From Pycnococcus provasolii (taxonomy: Eukaryota; Chlorophyta; Pseudoscourfieldiophyceae; Pseudoscourfieldiales), in assembly GCA_049487715.1 (NCBI GenBank), contig CP150589.1, positions 124,001-188,000 of the forward strand: 64,000 nucleotides of DNA. Direction: 5' to 3'. Below the pieces are notes generated by a model, which saw nothing but the letters and a program-made list of their open reading frames with translations, had not been told where the DNA came from and searched no databases. Shown here in pieces: positions 30,401 to 37,783 of this stretch (position 1 is its first letter; each line of letters starts with the position of its first letter). Both the position numbers and the translations under genes were made by a program.

Positions 30401-30806
30401 CCGAATTCTTGACTTCCATAACTCCTGTCGTGCTTGGCGTCGTGTCCTTTGAGAGATCAACGACGACGAACGTGAGTCCCGTCATGGCGGCGCACAGCAC
30501 GACGACGAGTCCGATGAGTACCGCCGCAACGATTTTGAGTTGCTTCGCATTCTTCACGGCGGATATCTCGCCCATGATGGCGTTGCGGAACTCCGTCTTG
30601 TCGAGGTATCCGTCGCCTGAGATGTCGTGCGTCCTGAGTCGCGCGCCGATTTCTCCCGCGCCTCCTGCGTTGCCGAACAGCGCCTCGAGCGGAACACCGC
30701 GCGGGTTCTCGTTCCAGAACGCGGCGGCATCCTTGTTACCCTTGTTATCTTTCGATGGAAAGGCTTCGCGTGAACTCACGACGACTTGCCGCGGCGTCGC
30801 TGCCAT
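27462..30806 (-). CDS. Large EF-hand, single-TM protein of unknown function
   Basis: 1,114 residues from ATG at 30806 (MAATPRQVVV); no ATG lies further upstream in frame. Residues 61-72 form one canonical EF-hand loop (D-I-S-G-D-G-Y-L-D-K-T-E), so the short N-terminal side may bind calcium. A membrane segment at about 91-116 (IVAAVLIGLVVVLCAAMTG) is followed by a large presumably extracytoplasmic part of about 1,000 residues. This contains many Cys, a beta-rich central region (SGIISVGVDFGFVFASG, then YLAISIGAGVSIMADTK), and RRRLLG and GRKLLG motifs near 630-660. The C-terminus is Cys- and Lys-rich. I recognise no family. The topology (cytosolic calcium sensor, anchor, large ectodomain) is inferred from the sequence. 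No intron is needed. Confidence 0.75.
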   Translation of the reverse strand: MAATPRQVVVSSREAFPSKDNKGNKDAAAFWNENPRGVPLEALFGNAGGAGEIGARLRTHDISGDGYLDKTEFRNAIMGEISAVKNAKQLKIVAAVLIGLVVVLCAAMTGLTFVVVDLSKDTTPSTTGVMEVKNSARTLPNGNVVPLTMKTGEIEQVQQPLSSCMPDSYFKEMKQFSIESGLTKMAIAVDGYVRLPRPNSVHGTVVVLITPIGRITLDAQGIEFESNVGDILKEAGFTVDAGGRRLHGLYELSAFFNAIPEENFSCFNTERDGAKPSFPTTYSADVTIMYNCDPRAQDAETQGNGTSSRCETTLPAGLKSVQLYGETVQFAIGYSKTYVDLKNKRSREEWHFPGRMDKWGLVKIMTIAEGSKWFDAMQLSRNAATGALDAKQGFYCDRRESKGQDEISMLPDEAQVAYEGEHTTDDGRKGRSFTFIKSHKSEDGNTQAFLYRFKDAWTPASGTDEDADDYLDARYVMYEIELWDLNKNIILMMYQLKNIDVMWRAKSDSDLWKKPYDCYTLPQEDGPSLEKGSFLATALPYGDADWSKIEAMKYFMKTQEGMLVNQNTGEFETVTTANGTKTSRRRLLGYEVDTDGTQYRTTHGRKLLGNTCCKYYYDGQKTGPANEFSVAAESGIISVGVDFGFVFASGEPGDKTFSALPIGANTCAISISVNINLAASGLPLYIEGNVYADWKPPMKFDECWEVGGCLTIGLGIKKGSFDITLVSATLCFLGGKYEVNGCMRSYLAISIGAGVSIMADTKIGKFGIGVSGTVYFKWFLPNDKCENINENGVDEGYKANQLDFDPYFQLDWELCFFICYTDSWAKHFFGPEPGRMIRKYHDYPVDIPDLPDGVLDGVTTVTWNDGADPINKKAGLMGTSFPLAGFVREASTSGKTRDGDLSNLIAGVQMNFAQNLGYYEDDGITPEAMQTYACRTVNVDFGGDYGLIGKKSKGWAKCGDDEWAFGFERDGPKANYKTVEREDPNNNECNCAIKRRCDKQKGRCRWSPRKYDEQVLDYYSHPINLIKRWKCCKIRIPSEKVNIVPRNCKDEGIKADMKRSEGYAQCKNSKAGDPPRAATGMWRDRDKKAGVACGEDELGCIETLTCCEGEVQPY

Positions 30807-32459
30807 GATGATCAGAGACAGACGAACAAAAAACAAACGAACTCACAAAAAGCGAACAGTAGCACTCACCACGTGAATGAACAAGGCCGTGCGTGAACTA
30901 GAAAAAGCTGCTAGGGGAATGAATGAGTGAGGACACCAGAATAAACACTCCTACTTACTGGTTTTCAACTAACTCGTCAGCACTGCAGGCTGCCTAAGCT
31001 TAAGGTATACCGTACCGTAGTGCTCAGAGCAGAGTGTGTGAGCACTGGAGAATGAAACGTGGATGGCCGCAGACAGATAGAATGACGATGAGAACACATA
31101 TGGCCTCAAAGAACACGCAAAGGCTCATCAAACGGTTTGAACTGAACTCTGACGAGAGGGGGTCCTCTTGACACGCGTGTGCTGAGAACAGGCGGCCCCT
31201 ATAAGGCTACCTATAGGCTAGAACTAGTACTAGACCAACCTTATCGTTACTTGTAAGGTGCCTCCTTGTCGGTTACATACCTTGGTATAAGGCCTTGCTT
31301 GCCAATATAATAAGGCTGGTTCTTATCACCCTATGATGCCTCCTGACTCTACTAGTGACAGGGACAGGACTCCCAACAGTGGTACAACGTTACTGTACTA
31401 ACGAAGTATTGTACAGTCAGAGTCAGTTTACTTTGTTAAAATATCACAAGTCCTGAAAAGAACAAGGAGGCACCCTATCCATATCCCTTATAGGCCTCCT
31501 TTGGTTCCATATCCCCAGATGCCAGAGATTTTATAAGGTAGTAGTTCTACTACAATTGCCCAGGGGTATCGGGTGTACTGTACATGTGTACGTTTATTCC
31601 TTGTAGTTCCACTTACAAGTAGTTTGACTTGTAGATGCCCATCTAGGAAACAGGAGTTCACGCACCCTCCTAGTGGATCCGACCTTCACATCCGTCAAGG
31701 ATTTGGCTTGAGCGGTCCGTTCATGGTCTCGAAGTTAACCTTAGGACTTTGGCCAGTTTTGAGGAAAATTCATCAAAATTTCACAAAACACGATCTACCA
31801 TACCTCTACCCGTACCCGTTCAAACCTTCTCCGTCACGAGCCTTAAATTGTTCTTTATGACCATTATTCGGACAATCTATTGTGTGTGTGTGTGGTGTGT
31901 GTGTGTGGGTGACGACCCCACAAGGGCCCAGGCAACCTTCTTACGTCGTCACACGTGACGGGAGGAACTCGGGGTCAGTAGTATTTTGGGGGTTTGGGAG
32001 GAGAGGAATCAAACACACACACTTTGTTGCTAAACCCCGAGGGTCCGGACCCACCTTGAAGAATCCTTCATGAATAGTTCGACGACCAAGCACGTATCCC
32101 CTTCTTTTCCGGGTGGGGAAAACGGACGCCCCCCCCCCCCGGCCAGTCCGTCGGCTCCCCCCCACCTGGAGGGGGAGAGCTTTGAGCCCTCCCGACTCGT
32201 TTCGAGCTTTGATCCCAAAACCCTAAAGTAAGGTTGCGCGAAATTTCATCGTCGTGCGAAAGAATTCGTCTTAAAGGCGCGTTGGTCGTTTTGTGAAAAA
32301 AAAAATCTGAAAAAAAAAATAAAAAAAAAAAAAACTCATCAAAAACTCAAACGCAACGATTAAGTTGCTTAAGTTGGTTAAGTTGGCCGGCCTTAAGTTT
32401 TTTCATTTTCCTTCATTTTTGAGGGGCCGCAAAACACTTGCAAAACGCAAACACTTGTA
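30807..32459. other. Long spacer with repeat-like sequence
   Basis: No gene supported. At 31200-31560 the sequence is rich in TATAAGG phrases and holds an inverted pair GGTGCCTCCTTGT (about 31258) and ACAAGGAGGCACC (about 31463), which could mark a decayed foldback element. Further right are (GT)n near 31880, a C run at about 32129, and A runs at 32298-32335, just upstream of the ATG at 32460. Confidence 0.4.
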
Positions 32460-33749
32460 ATGTCGTCAGGCTTCTTGACGTCGTCGTCGTCGAAGATGAA
32501 AGCGTCCCAGCGTGGTGGCGGCACGGCTGGCTCTGGATCTTTTGCACAGTCAGTGGATCCGCGACGCAATTTCAGCCTGTATCCGCGCCATGCAGGGGGA
32601 CTCTCAGACGCCGACGTCGAGAATATGGCCAAGCTGGAATTTGTCAACGAGGAACTTACGGCGCGTAAGAGATGGTCGTGCGTGTGGTGCGTCAGCCTCA
32701 CGGTCGGACTTACCGCCGCGTTGGCGCTATTTGTCGCGACGTTCGTGTACAACGTGTGGGGAGAAAACCCGCTCGTGCCGCAGAACAACCCGTTCCACGA
32801 ACAAAAGCAGTTCCCGTGGGAAAAGTCGAAGTTCGTGCTGAACACATCCGACCACTCGTACCAGCTTGGCATGCGAACGCGCGAACTTGTCAAGGAGGCG
32901 AACGCATACGACGGACAGCGCCTGCTTCCCGCTCACAAAACAAGCCAGTGGCAGACGTGGCTCATGAACATGCCCAGCCCGCCGCCGCCGAGCAAAACGC
33001 CGCCGCCACCCATGCCCATGTGGCGCGTCACTTCCGGCGACATTCGCGCGCACATCGGAAGCAAGCAAATCACCGTCGACACGAACGACCTCGTCGAAAT
33101 ACGCGAGTGGGACGCCATGGCGGAGCTCAACAGGTCGGCAAACCGCGCGATATTCGAGGCGATGAACCCGGACACCACCGGACATAAGGCGTTCGTCAAC
33201 AAGCAGACTGGCAAAGTCGAGGTGGCTGAGCCGGTGTACCGCTACGCGAAGGGCGCGAACGGCCAGTTCTTCAAGCGCGCGAGCGGCGATCACGCGTGGC
33301 AGCCGGCGGAGTGCGACGAGGTGATGGGATGCCCCGGGTCGCCGAAAAGGCAGGCGTACGAAGCGAAGCAGCAACAGCTGCGCGTGAAGTTCCAGAACAT
33401 GGTCTTCGACCCGAACGATCCGCGCATCGTGTCGCCGCCGCCTCCAGGTCCTGGCGAGAACCACGAGGAAGTTTCCCTCGAGGACGTCGTTCCCATGCGC
33501 GGCGCCTGGTGGAAGGGAATCAGCGGCAAGAACGTCGCGGAGAATATCGAGCGCGACGCATTCGCGGAACGGCCAGAGAGCCTGGACGACGGCGAGTTCA
33601 AGAAGAACCCGAGCTTACTGGACCACTTCAGCAACCACGTCAGCAAGTTCAAGAAGCGCTGGGATCAGACGGCGAGACGAAGGCAGCAGAATGGCAGACG
33701 GCGGAAGCTTATCTTAAAACTTCTGCGTGGAGGAAACACAAAGCCGTGA
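32460..33749 (+). CDS. Unknown type II single-TM protein
   Basis: 429 residues from ATG. A Ser/Gly-rich cytosolic part is followed by a basic stop-transfer flank (ARKRW) and one membrane segment (WCVSLTVGLTAALALFVATF, about 78-98). The luminal or extracellular part has a proline-rich spacer (PSPPPPSKTPPPPMPM) and a mixed charged region without recognised domain. The C-terminus is very basic (ARRRQQNGRRRKLILKLLRG). Many predicted helices (LVKEANAY, AKQQQLRVKF). No family recognised. The gene converges on the B9-domain gene and the shared motif lies between them. Confidence 0.65.
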   Translation: MSSGFLTSSSSKMKASQRGGGTAGSGSFAQSVDPRRNFSLYPRHAGGLSDADVENMAKLEFVNEELTARKRWSCVWCVSLTVGLTAALALFVATFVYNVWGENPLVPQNNPFHEQKQFPWEKSKFVLNTSDHSYQLGMRTRELVKEANAYDGQRLLPAHKTSQWQTWLMNMPSPPPPSKTPPPPMPMWRVTSGDIRAHIGSKQITVDTNDLVEIREWDAMAELNRSANRAIFEAMNPDTTGHKAFVNKQTGKVEVAEPVYRYAKGANGQFFKRASGDHAWQPAECDEVMGCPGSPKRQAYEAKQQQLRVKFQNMVFDPNDPRIVSPPPPGPGENHEEVSLEDVVPMRGAWWKGISGKNVAENIERDAFAERPESLDDGEFKKNPSLLDHFSNHVSKFKKRWDQTARRRQQNGRRRKLILKLLRGGNTKP

Positions 33750-33881
33750 GTGAACAGCAAAAAGCGTACAACAGTAACACACTTTCTATTTTTAGTACAA
33801 CGGAATCAAGTCGCAACCGGAGACCTCACTGAGCCAACGAAAGCGCCCTGATAGAGTGATACAACCTTCGAAATCATCTGC

Positions 33882-33975
33882 GCCATGTACAAAAACGCGA
33901 AGTGAATGAATGGCACCGGTGAATGGTGTGAATGGACAACCGCTGGATAGAGTAAAGTAAACTTCTTTACTGAAT
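33882..33975. promoter_or_regulatory. Shared inter-gene motif, copy B
   Basis: GCCATGTAC at 33882, GTGAATGGTGTGAATGG at 33919-33935, then GCTGGATAGAGTAAAGTA and TTTACTGA. It sits between the stops of convergent genes at 33749 and 33984. It is the fullest of the three copies. Confidence 0.55.
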
Positions 33976-33983
33976 GAGGGATC

Positions 33984-35465
33984 TCAGCGCAACGGTGTGC
34001 GCGAGATTGCCGACGACGACGACGTCGACAGTGCCGTCGCACCACCTCGTCGCGCGGTGTCTCGCTGTCGCCTCCTCTCGCGTATTGCCGCAAGCTCGAG
34101 CTCGAGGCGGTCGGAGCGACGGTCAGCCCCTGGCCCAAGCCGCGGACTCGACCCTGCGGTGCTTGGTGGTCCGCTGCCGCCCCTTGAAACGCGCGCCGCG
34201 GAGGAGCGCAAGCTTCCTGTGCCCACCACTCCACGCATCGCACCGCGTCCTTCGCGCACGCTTCGCAGACCATCCGACTCCGGCTGCAGTTCGCGCTGCA
34301 CAAGCCTGCTCTGCTTCGCGGCGAGGAAGTTGTCTCTGTCCGCGTATCCGAGCTGGTTGTCGTCGTCGCCCTTCGCAGCCTGTCCGTCCGCGACGCCACT
34401 CAGCAGGTGTCGTCCGGCGGTGATTTTCGCGCGGCTCATGTCGCGCTGCATGCACATGACGTCGATGTGAACGCGCCCAACGCCAACCGTCTGCAGCTGA
34501 ACGTTCGACTCGGCGTTGAGCACGCTTCTGTTGTGCGCGAGTCCAAATTTCGCGAGTTGCGGCGTGAATCCGGTGAAGATGCGCATGAGGTCGTCGGACA
34601 GCTTTTCCTTGCGTTTGTTTGGTCTCCAGCACTCGACGGCGATGTGGTGCATGCCCGGCGTGAGTGGCAGCGAAGCGAGCCCGTGTCCGAGGAACACTTC
34701 GCGTGCGACGTTCGGCTCGTGCATGTAGACGTGCACGGCGATGTGCGGCCAGTTTTGCCACAACGTGGTGCTGAGCGCCGCCTCGAACTGCTCGCAGAGC
34801 GGCGCCGGGCCGTTGTACGCGCACGGCGTTCCCGCGTGCGTCGACCCTTTGAGGTTGCCCTGCTTGAGCGTCCATCCGTCTCCGAGTTGGATTTCGTACT
34901 CGACGCGCACTGACATCATGGGTGACGACGACGCGGTGGGTTGGAACGTGGCGATGGTTCCCGCGAAGTGCACCGCTGGGAGCAGTGCGTTGTACACCGC
35001 GCTGCTGTAGTTGTTTGCGTGTTGTCGTTGTTGTTGTTGGTGGTGTTGGTGGTGTTGGTGCGTGGATGCTGGTGTGGGTGGAATCATGCTGGTACGTTCT
35101 AAGTTTGGCGTTGACGGTACGCTGTACTGTTCCGTGGTTGGCGGCAGGTGCGGCGACGCGGCTGCGGCTGGCACGAGCTGCATGGCGTTTCCCGTGTTGC
35201 TTGTGGTGAGTGGCTGCAGTGGCGGCCTTCCTGTTGCAACAGCGGGTTGTAGCGTTGTTGGGTTTTGAAGCGCCGCGCCAACGCCCGACGCTGGCGGTTC
35301 AGGTATGACGTCCGCGGAAAGTTCGGATGACAGGCCATATGCCGCCGAATTCGTGTACGAGAAGACGGGCTTGTTGTTCGAAGCTGCTGGTGCTGAAACG
35401 TTGTTTGATTTCGACACATCCTGAGACTGCGTGTTCGAAGAGGAAAACCATCCCGTGAGGCTCAT
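33984..35465 (-). CDS. B9-domain ciliary protein, B9D2-like
   Basis: 493 residues from ATG. The first 160 residues are Ser/Pro/Gln-rich with His-Gln repeats. The B9 domain spans about 164-343: HFAGTIATFQ opening strand, YEIQLGDGWTLKQG, the WQNWPHIAVHVYMHE strand, GHGLASLPLTPGMHHI, then VECWRPNKRKEKLSDDL. The last block (WRPxxxxxExLxxxFxGxxPQL) is closer to B9D2 than to B9D1 or MKS1. B9 proteins form the MKS complex of the ciliary transition zone, the gate that controls membrane-protein entry. Typical B9D2 has only about 175 residues, so the long N-terminal tail and the basic Ser/Arg-rich C-terminal 150 residues are additions. A G run lies about 200 bp upstream. Confidence 0.85.
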   Translation of the reverse strand: MSLTGWFSSSNTQSQDVSKSNNVSAPAASNNKPVFSYTNSAAYGLSSELSADVIPEPPASGVGAALQNPTTLQPAVATGRPPLQPLTTSNTGNAMQLVPAAAASPHLPPTTEQYSVPSTPNLERTSMIPPTPASTHQHHQHHQQQQRQHANNYSSAVYNALLPAVHFAGTIATFQPTASSSPMMSVRVEYEIQLGDGWTLKQGNLKGSTHAGTPCAYNGPAPLCEQFEAALSTTLWQNWPHIAVHVYMHEPNVAREVFLGHGLASLPLTPGMHHIAVECWRPNKRKEKLSDDLMRIFTGFTPQLAKFGLAHNRSVLNAESNVQLQTVGVGRVHIDVMCMQRDMSRAKITAGRHLLSGVADGQAAKGDDDNQLGYADRDNFLAAKQSRLVQRELQPESDGLRSVREGRGAMRGVVGTGSLRSSAARVSRGGSGPPSTAGSSPRLGPGADRRSDRLELELAAIRERRRQRDTARRGGATALSTSSSSAISRTPLR

Positions 35466-35919
35466 ATTTCAAGTAAGTTGAAGAAGATAACAAGTCGTTT
35501 TCTTGAAAAAAAAGGGATGATGCAAGACGAGTTTTTAAGGTTTTAAGGTCTGTTAAGGCCTTAAAGCCGTTCTCGAGAGCCGCGCAAGAAACTGCTTGAA
35601 ATGGACGTCGTCGTCGAAATGGCGAGGGGGAAATCGAAAGGCGCCAAAACCAGAGGGGCCCAACCAGGGGGGGGGGGGCTTTGAAATCAAGCACAGGAAG
35701 GGAAGAGTTGTAGACCTGGAGGGGATCCCCAAATGGGGCCTGTGAGAAATACAGAGGTCCGCTAAATTTACGGTGACCGGTTTTCCAGTGATAACTTTGT
35801 GATAATCAGGCGTTAGCAGGGTTGGGTTCTTTCCCTTCCTTCCTTCGGGCGGGCGGGCGGGCTCCCTTCTCCTGCCGCGGCCTGGGCGTGGCATCCTGTG
35901 CTTTTGTCGCCGCACCTTG

Positions 35920-36695
35920 CGTCGACATCAAGCACTCGCGCGTCGGAGTTACGCGCAGAGGTCACTGTAGGACTGTGTCCACAGTTTCATGGCGGCACCT
36001 GGAGGCGCCGACCAACCCGAGCTCGCATGGCACTGCCCCGGCGCTGCGGGCGTAGATGCATTCGCGCAGAACGATTGGAGGCAGCATCGCAACTGGTGCA
36101 ACCCTCCTTGGCAGCTGCTGGACAAACTGGCGCGTCACCTCGACCACACTGGGGCGGCCGCGACAGTGGTGACACCGGCATGGGATGACACAGCGTGGTA
36201 CGCTATGCTGGGTCGCATGGCGCAGCGCGTCGTTACGATCGCGTCATACGCAGGGCTGTTCTTGCCGGGCCGCGATCTACCAGCATCGCGGATTCGAGCG
36301 CCACCCTGGGGCGTCAACGTTTTTCACGTGCCTCAGCGGGCTCCGTCTCGGGCATGCGTCGAGGACATCGCGCGGCTCCTGGCCGTGTGAGCCGCGACGC
36401 ACTGCCCAGCCACAGGGGCAATTGGCATCGTGCGTTTAACAGTCGACGTACGCTGCCGCAACGGATAAAGTATGACCTGCGGCCGCCGCTTCGTGTGGCT
36501 CCGTGGGCAGACGCCATCCACGCTGCATGGGAACCAGAACTGGCCGGCAGAGACACTTCCGATCTCCTGCTGATGGCTATCTCTGCTTCGCGTGCACCCA
36601 AGACTTACGAGTCGTATCAAACGGGAATCAACCACCTATTTGAATACTGCGCCGAACTGGAGTTGGATCCACTGCAGATCACTCCGGCTGATTAG
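35920..36695 (+). pseudogene. DIRS-like tyrosine-recombinase retrotransposon fragment
   Basis: From 35989 an open frame reads GVDAFAQNDWRQHRNWCNPP then TVVTPAWDDTAWYAMLGRMA. This W-x-NPPW...GAAATVV pattern is seen after the RNase H region of DIRS-type polyproteins. In another frame, up to 36695, DTSDLLLMAISASRAPKTYE followed by SYQTGINHLFEYCAELELDP resembles the N-terminal core-binding domain of DIRS tyrosine recombinases. The catalytic recombinase part and the reverse transcriptase are missing. The whole fragment lies inside the mariner-type ends. Confidence 0.65.
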
Positions 36696-36759
36696 GGTTT
36701 TCAGGTGAGTTTGGTTTCGGAGTTCCGCCATTAGGGTTTACAGGTTTAGGGTTACTGTC

Positions 36760-37300
36760 TTGAACGCGTTCGGAATAATTGGAAAAAACCACCGCTCACT
36801 TCACTTCGAACATGAAAAACAAACAACAAGTGGAGCCTCGTACCGTGAGCTTTCGATGCCGCACCTTGTGGAGGCAACAAATCTCGTTGAGGAAGCAACC
36901 GGCGTGAGGCCGCACATCGTCGAAGACAACGCGCCGGGAGCCCGGGACACAGCGCCATAAAAACACGCGATCAGCACGACGCCGACGGCACGCGCCTCCT
37001 CACCGGCAACGAACGCTTTCATGGAAGGCTTCGCTTCCCTCCCGTTTCCAACGACATTAACGTCATTGAAAACATATGGGCGATCCTCAAGCGCGCCATA
37101 GAAGAAAACCACAACGTGGCCACTGTCGACGAGATAAAGGCCGCTGCCCTGGTGGAGTGGGCCGCCATATCGGCTGACACCATCGACGCGCTCATCAACT
37201 CCATTCCCCAAGAGATTCATGGCTGTGGTGAAGGCGAGGGGGGGCTGGACTCGTTATTGAGTCTGGGGGGGGGGGGGGGGGGGGGACCCGGGGGGTTCCC
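36760..37300 (+). pseudogene. Tc1/mariner transposase remnant (C-terminal half)
   Basis: Frame 1 holds GVRPHIVEDNAPGARDTAP, the block around the second catalytic Asp (usually QDNAPxH). A shift near 36950 moves to a second frame holding RFPPVSNDINVIENIWAILK, which is the third catalytic acid region (usually SPDLNPIENxWxxLK), and then AIEENHNV and a helical tail to about 37240. The DNA-binding N-terminus and the first Asp are absent. A run of at least 20 G follows at about 37263. Confidence 0.75.
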
Positions 37301-37643
37301 CCGGGCTGCCGGGGGAGAACGTAAAACTCAGTAATAAAAAACTCTCCCCGTAGTTTTCGGGAAAATCACGACCATTTTCTTCAGTTCATACCACCCTCGC
37401 GTTTCAGCACTATCCGTTGGTTTCACGGAAACGCTGAAAGCTAACACGCAAATGCCCCAGTTTTTCCAGTTCGATAGAACCAAAGATCACTCAATTCTGA
37501 CCGGTTATCACAAAGTTATCACTGGAAAACCGGTCACCGTAAATTTAGCGGACCTCTGTAATGTATGTCCCCGGACCTGTCCCCGGACCTTTCCACTAGG
37601 ATTAGCCCTATTACAGGTAGGGTACTCAGACGGATCCCCGGAA

Positions 37644-37670
37644 TTTAGGGTTAGGGTTAGGGTCAGGGGT
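37644..37670. repeat. Telomere-type repeat upstream of the Nod19-like gene
   Basis: TTTAGGGTTAGGGTTAGGGT on the + strand, ending about 114-121 bp before the ATG at 37784 and 84 bp outside the mariner right end. Confidence 0.85.
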
Positions 37671-37783
37671 TCAGTACACGTCAGATCCCCGTCGTTAAAG
37701 GTACGCGTCTGGTATTTTTATTTTTCTTGTGAATTTCATTTTTGCATTCCGCGAAAACAATACATGTAGGTGCGATAGGTGCG

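Larger units (their letters stand above)
35750..37560. mobile_element. Tc1/mariner-like element with 56-bp perfect inverted ends
   Basis: Left end 35750-35805 and right end 37505-37560 are perfect reverse complements, 56 of 56 bases. Each outer edge is TA followed inward by CAGAGGTCCGCTAAATTTAC, as expected for a Tc1/mariner terminus with TA target duplication. The 1.8-kb interior has the end of a mariner-type transposase (36.8-37.3 kb) in broken frames, and on its left a DIRS-like fragment (35.9-36.7 kb). The element is not autonomous. Perfect ends suggest it moved or was gene-converted fairly recently, or was mobilised in trans. Confidence 0.85.
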
